Assembly (NCBI GenBank): GCA_963925015.1
Contig: CAWUTX010000101.1
Span: 1 to 10,882 of the forward strand
Origin: JAQBXX01 sp963925015
GTDB lineage: Bacteria > Pseudomonadota > Gammaproteobacteria > SURF-13
Length of the DNA stretch: 10,882 bases
Direction of reading: 5' to 3'
Position numbers and translations under genes: made by a program. Of the stretch, positions 7,780 through 10,882 are shown one piece after another. The first letter of the stretch is position 1. Each line of letters begins with the position of its first letter. The notes under the pieces were generated by a model. That model did not search any database. It had not been told where the DNA came from and saw only the letters and a program-made list of their open reading frames with translations.

Positions 7780-9326
7780 GGCTCCATTGCGTTCAGCAGG
7801 CGCAACACCTGCTCACGGTCGCTGAACGGGATTTTTGCATCGCCGATGTGCTGGTAGTCCTCGTGCCCTTTGCCCGCGATCAGCACGGTGTCGCCGGGCT
7901 GCGCATGGTGCAGCACGAAGGAGATGGCCTCGCCGCGTGCGCGGTGGATGTAAATCGCGTCCGGATTGGACATGCCGCCGAGGATTTCGGCGATGATGCT
8001 CACCGGGTCTTCGGTGCGCGGATTGTCGTCGGTGAGTACAATGAAGTCGGCGTGTTGCTGTGCCGCGTGGCCCATCAGCGGACGCTTGCCGCGGTCGCGG
8101 TCGCCACCGGCGCCGAAGATGCACCACAGCTTGCCGTCGGCTGTCGTGTGTTCACGCAAGGTCTCCAGCGCCTGGCTGAGCGCGTCTGGTGTGTGGGCGT
8201 AATCCACCACTACCAGCGGACGTTTGCGCCCGCCGCCGAAGCGTTCCATGCGGCCGGGAATGGGGCGCGCCTGCGCGAGCCGATCGAGCGCGTCTGGCAG
8301 CGGCTTGCCCATGGCCAGCAGAGCGCCCAGTGCGCCGAGCAGATTGGAGGCGTTGAAGCGGCCCAGCAGGGGACTGTGCAAGATACCTTCCCCGACGGGC
8401 GTGTGCACCTTCATGCGCAGACCGCCGGGACTGAGCTTGAGCCGGCTGCCGCGCACACCGCCTGCGGCGGCGGCGGTGAGGCCGTAACTGAGCAGTTTCA
8501 CATGCGCTGGCAGGGCGCTGATGAGTTCGCGCCCATAGGCGTCATCGGCGTTGATGACCGCATGACGCAGGCCGGGCATAAAGAACAGCCGGCGCTTGGC
8601 CTGACCGTACTCTTCCATGGTGACGTGATAATCGAGATGATCGCGCGTGAGGTTGGTGAATACTGCGGTATCGAAACTGACGCCGTTGGCGCGGCCCTGC
8701 GCCAGCGCATGCGAGGAAACCTCCATCACGACATGGCGCGCGCGCGCGGCGCGGAATTCCGCCAGCAGTGCGTGCAGGGTGAGTGCATCGGGCGTGGTAT
8801 GGCGCGCGGGCTGGAGTTTGTCGTACGGTCCGTAACCCAGCGTGCCTATCACACCACAGGCGGGCTTCTTGTCTTCTGTTAATGCCTGCGCCAGCAGATG
8901 GCTGATTGAAGTCTTGCCGTTGGTGCCGGTGATGCCGACGATCTGGAGCTCCCGGCACGGGTAGTCATAAAAACGCTCGGCGATGATACCCACGTGCTGG
9001 CTCAATTGCTCAATGCCGAACGTCGGCAGGCGGCCGTTGCGTCCACTGCAATCGGGCGGCAGATCAGGGTGGGCGTGTCCCGGCGCCATTTCCCATGCGA
9101 TGGCTACCGCACCTGCCCGGGTGGCTGGATCAATGTAGGCGTGGCCGTCGGTGCGCGTGCCGTGGCAGGCGAGAAACAGGTCACCGGCGCGGGTGGTGCG
9201 GCTGTCCAGCGACAACCCGTAGATCAGGCGCTCGCAGGCCGGGGCGACATCGGCTAAACCCGCGAGCAGCGTGGACAGCTTGTGTGCCGCAGGAGCATGG
9301 TGGTGTGAGTGCGAGGCAGCGATCAT
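7776..9326 (-). CDS. murE: UDP-N-acetylmuramoyl-L-alanyl-D-glutamate--2,6-diaminopimelate ligase MurE
   Basis: Cytoplasmic ATP-dependent ligase that adds the third stem-peptide residue. The protein is 516 residues (E. coli 495). Seen: LSLDSRTTRAGDLFLACHG (38-56), P-loop GITGTNGKTS (131-140), HTTPDALTL (176-184), MEVSSHALAQGR (201-212), FTNLTRDHLDYH (223-234), the probable carbamylated Lys244 in GQAKRRLF, GRFNASNLLGAL (322-333), GRMERF (358-363), DYAHTPDAL (375-383), FGAGGDRDRGKRP (404-416), DNPRTEDP (434-441) and AGKGHEDYQ (484-492). The DNPR motif is the marker of meso-diaminopimelate-adding MurE (lysine-adding enzymes differ there), so a DAP-type cell wall is expected. The N-terminus carries a short His-rich lead (HSHHH at 6-10) before the conserved domain. 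The start overlaps the ftsI stop as ATGA with only a weak SD, which suggests coupling. Confidence 0.97.
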   Translation of the reverse strand: MIAASHSHHHAPAAHKLSTLLAGLADVAPACERLIYGLSLDSRTTRAGDLFLACHGTRTDGHAYIDPATRAGAVAIAWEMAPGHAHPDLPPDCSGRNGRLPTFGIEQLSQHVGIIAERFYDYPCRELQIVGITGTNGKTSISHLLAQALTEDKKPACGVIGTLGYGPYDKLQPARHTTPDALTLHALLAEFRAARARHVVMEVSSHALAQGRANGVSFDTAVFTNLTRDHLDYHVTMEEYGQAKRRLFFMPGLRHAVINADDAYGRELISALPAHVKLLSYGLTAAAAGGVRGSRLKLSPGGLRMKVHTPVGEGILHSPLLGRFNASNLLGALGALLAMGKPLPDALDRLAQARPIPGRMERFGGGRKRPLVVVDYAHTPDALSQALETLREHTTADGKLWCIFGAGGDRDRGKRPLMGHAAQQHADFIVLTDDNPRTEDPVSIIAEILGGMSNPDAIYIHRARGEAISFVLHHAQPGDTVLIAGKGHEDYQHIGDAKIPFSDREQVLRLLNAMEP

Positions 9327-10882
9327 TCGGCGTTTTCCAGTTGCGGGGGCAGGCGCGTGTCGCGCGCCGGCAGGGTGCTCACCTTATATAAGCCGGTGCC
9401 GCGGCTGTCTTGTGCCAGTTGTTGTGTAGCTGTGGCGAGGTCATCCGGGGCGACATTGAGCAGGCGCAGGGCGCCGGCCATCACGTTCGCGAACACCGGC
9501 GCCGCGACCTGGCCGCCGTAATACTGGCCGCCGCCCGGCTCGTTGATCATCACCACCATGGCCAGGCGAGGCTGGCTCACGGGCGCAAAGCCTGCAAACA
9601 GCGAAAGATAACGATCCTTGACGTAGCCCTTAGCTCCGAGCTTGCGCACCGTGCCGGTCTTGCCCGCCACGCGGTAACCCGCTACGCGCGCGAGCAGGCC
9701 GGTGCCGCCCTCATTCGTCACGCTCTCCAGCATGGCGCGCAAGGCGGCGGCGGTGTCGGCCTGCATCACCGTGCTGGAGTTCACCGGCGTCTTCAGAGGC
9801 AGGAACGACGCCGGATGCAGTTGGCCGCCGTTCGCTATGGTGGTGTAGGCCTCGGCGAGTTGCAGCGTGGTGACTGAAAGCCCGTAACCGAAGGCGAGCG
9901 AGGCACGGTCCATTTCATGCCAGTGCGGATAATATGTCAGCACGCCGCCCGCCTCGCCCGGAAAACCGCTGCCGGTGACGGCGCCGAAGCCCGCGTGCGA
10001 AAACGTCTGCCACAATTTCTCGCGCGGGATCGCGAGCGCCATCTTGGCAGCGCCGATGTTGCTCGATTTCTGGATTACGGTGGCGACGTCGATGCGGTCG
10101 TAGTCACGGATGTCATTGATTTCCCTGCTGCCGATGCGCATCAGACCGGGCGAGGTGTCGATCATGGTATCGGGTCGATACTGTCCGGATTCCAGCGCGG
10201 CGGCGACGGTGAATGGCTTGATGGTGGAGCCGGGCTCGAACAGATCGGTCACGGCGCGGTTACGGGTGCGACCGCTGTGCGCCTCGCTGGCACGATTCGG
10301 GTTGTAGGCGGGGAGATTCACCATCGCCAGCACTTCGCCAGTGGTGGCGTCCATCATCACCACCGAGCCCGCATGCGCCTGATGCTCGATCACCGCGCTT
10401 TTGAGTTCGCGGTAGGCGAGGTACTGGATGCGGCGATCGATGCTCAAACGCAGCTCGCGTCCGGGGCGCGGCAGCGCCAAGCTTTCTACGTCCTGCACGA
10501 TACGGCCGAGACGATCCTTGATGACACGCTTGGCGCCTGGCACGCCGTGCAGCCAATCGTCGTAGGCGAGTTCGATGCCTTCTTGTCCGTTGTCGTCGAC
10601 GCCGGTGATGCCGAGCACGTGGGCCGTGACCTCGCCCTCCGGGTAGTAGCGGCGATACTCGCGGGTGAGCGCGACGCCAGGCACATTGAGCGCCATCACG
10701 CGCGCGGCGAGATCGGGGTCGATGCGCCGCTTGAGATAGACGAACTCGCGCTCCAGCCGTGTCGCCAGATAGTCGGCGAGGCGGGGAGTATCCAGATCAA
10801 GCAGCGCGGCGAGACGTGGCCAATCCGCGCGCGCGGTGGCGAGCTCGCGCGGATTGGCCCACACCGATTCCACCGGCGTGCT
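9323..10882 (-). CDS. ftsI: Septal transpeptidase FtsI / PBP3 (5' end cut by window edge)
   Basis: Class B penicillin-binding protein that cross-links septal peptidoglycan in the periplasm, partnered with FtsW. The window holds the last 519 residues; the cytoplasmic tail, the single membrane segment and the start of the pedestal domain lie beyond the right edge. The fragment opens in frame with STPVESVWANP, which aligns with about residue 80 of E. coli FtsI (588 residues). Seen (fragment numbering): pedestal region with LKRRIDP (50-56) and YYPEGEVTAHVLG (79-91), DNGQEGIE (97-104), then the transpeptidase domain with the active-site SxxK tetrad STIK (219-222, in EPGSTIKPF), SSN (273-275) and KTGT (408-411, in VAGKTGTVRK). 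All three penicillin-binding motifs are intact. A GTG in this frame at 10873 is an internal codon, not the start. In related genomes ftsL and rsmH precede this gene; they are not visible here. Confidence 0.97.
   Translation of the reverse strand, partial: STPVESVWANPRELATARADWPRLAALLDLDTPRLADYLATRLEREFVYLKRRIDPDLAARVMALNVPGVALTREYRRYYPEGEVTAHVLGITGVDDNGQEGIELAYDDWLHGVPGAKRVIKDRLGRIVQDVESLALPRPGRELRLSIDRRIQYLAYRELKSAVIEHQAHAGSVVMMDATTGEVLAMVNLPAYNPNRASEAHSGRTRNRAVTDLFEPGSTIKPFTVAAALESGQYRPDTMIDTSPGLMRIGSREINDIRDYDRIDVATVIQKSSNIGAAKMALAIPREKLWQTFSHAGFGAVTGSGFPGEAGGVLTYYPHWHEMDRASLAFGYGLSVTTLQLAEAYTTIANGGQLHPASFLPLKTPVNSSTVMQADTAAALRAMLESVTNEGGTGLLARVAGYRVAGKTGTVRKLGAKGYVKDRYLSLFAGFAPVSQPRLAMVVMINEPGGGQYYGGQVAAPVFANVMAGALRLLNVAPDDLATATQQLAQDSRGTGLYKVSTLPARDTRLPPQLENAE

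Noticed and set aside
7848..8882. 344-codon plus-strand ORF antisense to murE
   Set aside because: Shadow of murE; no recognisable motif and no operon context on the plus strand.

Overview
The window is a stretch of the division and cell wall (dcw) gene cluster, read entirely from the minus strand. In transcription order (right to left) it holds ftsI (5' end cut by the window edge), murE, murF, mraY, murD, ftsW, murG and murC (last few codons cut). Gene order, the meso-diaminopimelate-type DNPR motif in MurE, the close match of MraY and MurC to gammaproteobacterial sequences, and the high GC content (roughly 60-65 % by eye, not computed) point to a Gram-negative gammaproteobacterium. A deeper assignment, perhaps a Chromatiales- or Acidiferrobacterales-like lineage, is only a guess.

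Layout: ftsI (9323-10882, partial), murE (7776-9326), murF (6418-7779), a 153-bp gap (6265-6417) with two palindromic structures, mraY (5182-6264), murD (3699-5180), ftsW (2479-3702), murG (1424-2497), murC (1-1431, partial). Except at murF-mraY, neighbouring genes overlap or nearly touch: ATGA overlaps at ftsI/murE and murE/murF, a 1-nt gap at mraY/murD, a GTGA overlap at murD/ftsW, 19 nt at ftsW/murG and 8 nt at murG/murC. This fits one translationally coupled polycistronic unit. No promoter or intrinsic terminator could be supported, and there are no RNA genes, CRISPR arrays or transposase genes. Long plus-strand ORFs are antisense shadows in GC-rich coding DNA.

The genes form one pathway. 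MurC, MurD, MurE and MurF add L-Ala, D-Glu, meso-DAP and D-Ala-D-Ala to UDP-MurNAc. MraY puts the product on undecaprenyl phosphate (lipid I), MurG adds GlcNAc (lipid II), and FtsW with FtsI (PBP3) polymerise and cross-link it at the septum.

The unusual part is a set of small repeats inside this conserved operon. (1) A 78-bp palindrome with 26-bp arms (24 of 26 paired) lies in frame inside murD and gives the protein about 34 extra residues next to the active-site region, resembling the in-frame palindromic elements known from Rickettsia. (2) A perfect 18-bp inverted repeat has the murF stop codon in one arm. (3) A GC-rich hairpin element lies beside it in the murF-mraY gap. (4) A degenerate heptamer tandem repeat encodes the MurC C-terminal tail at the left edge.
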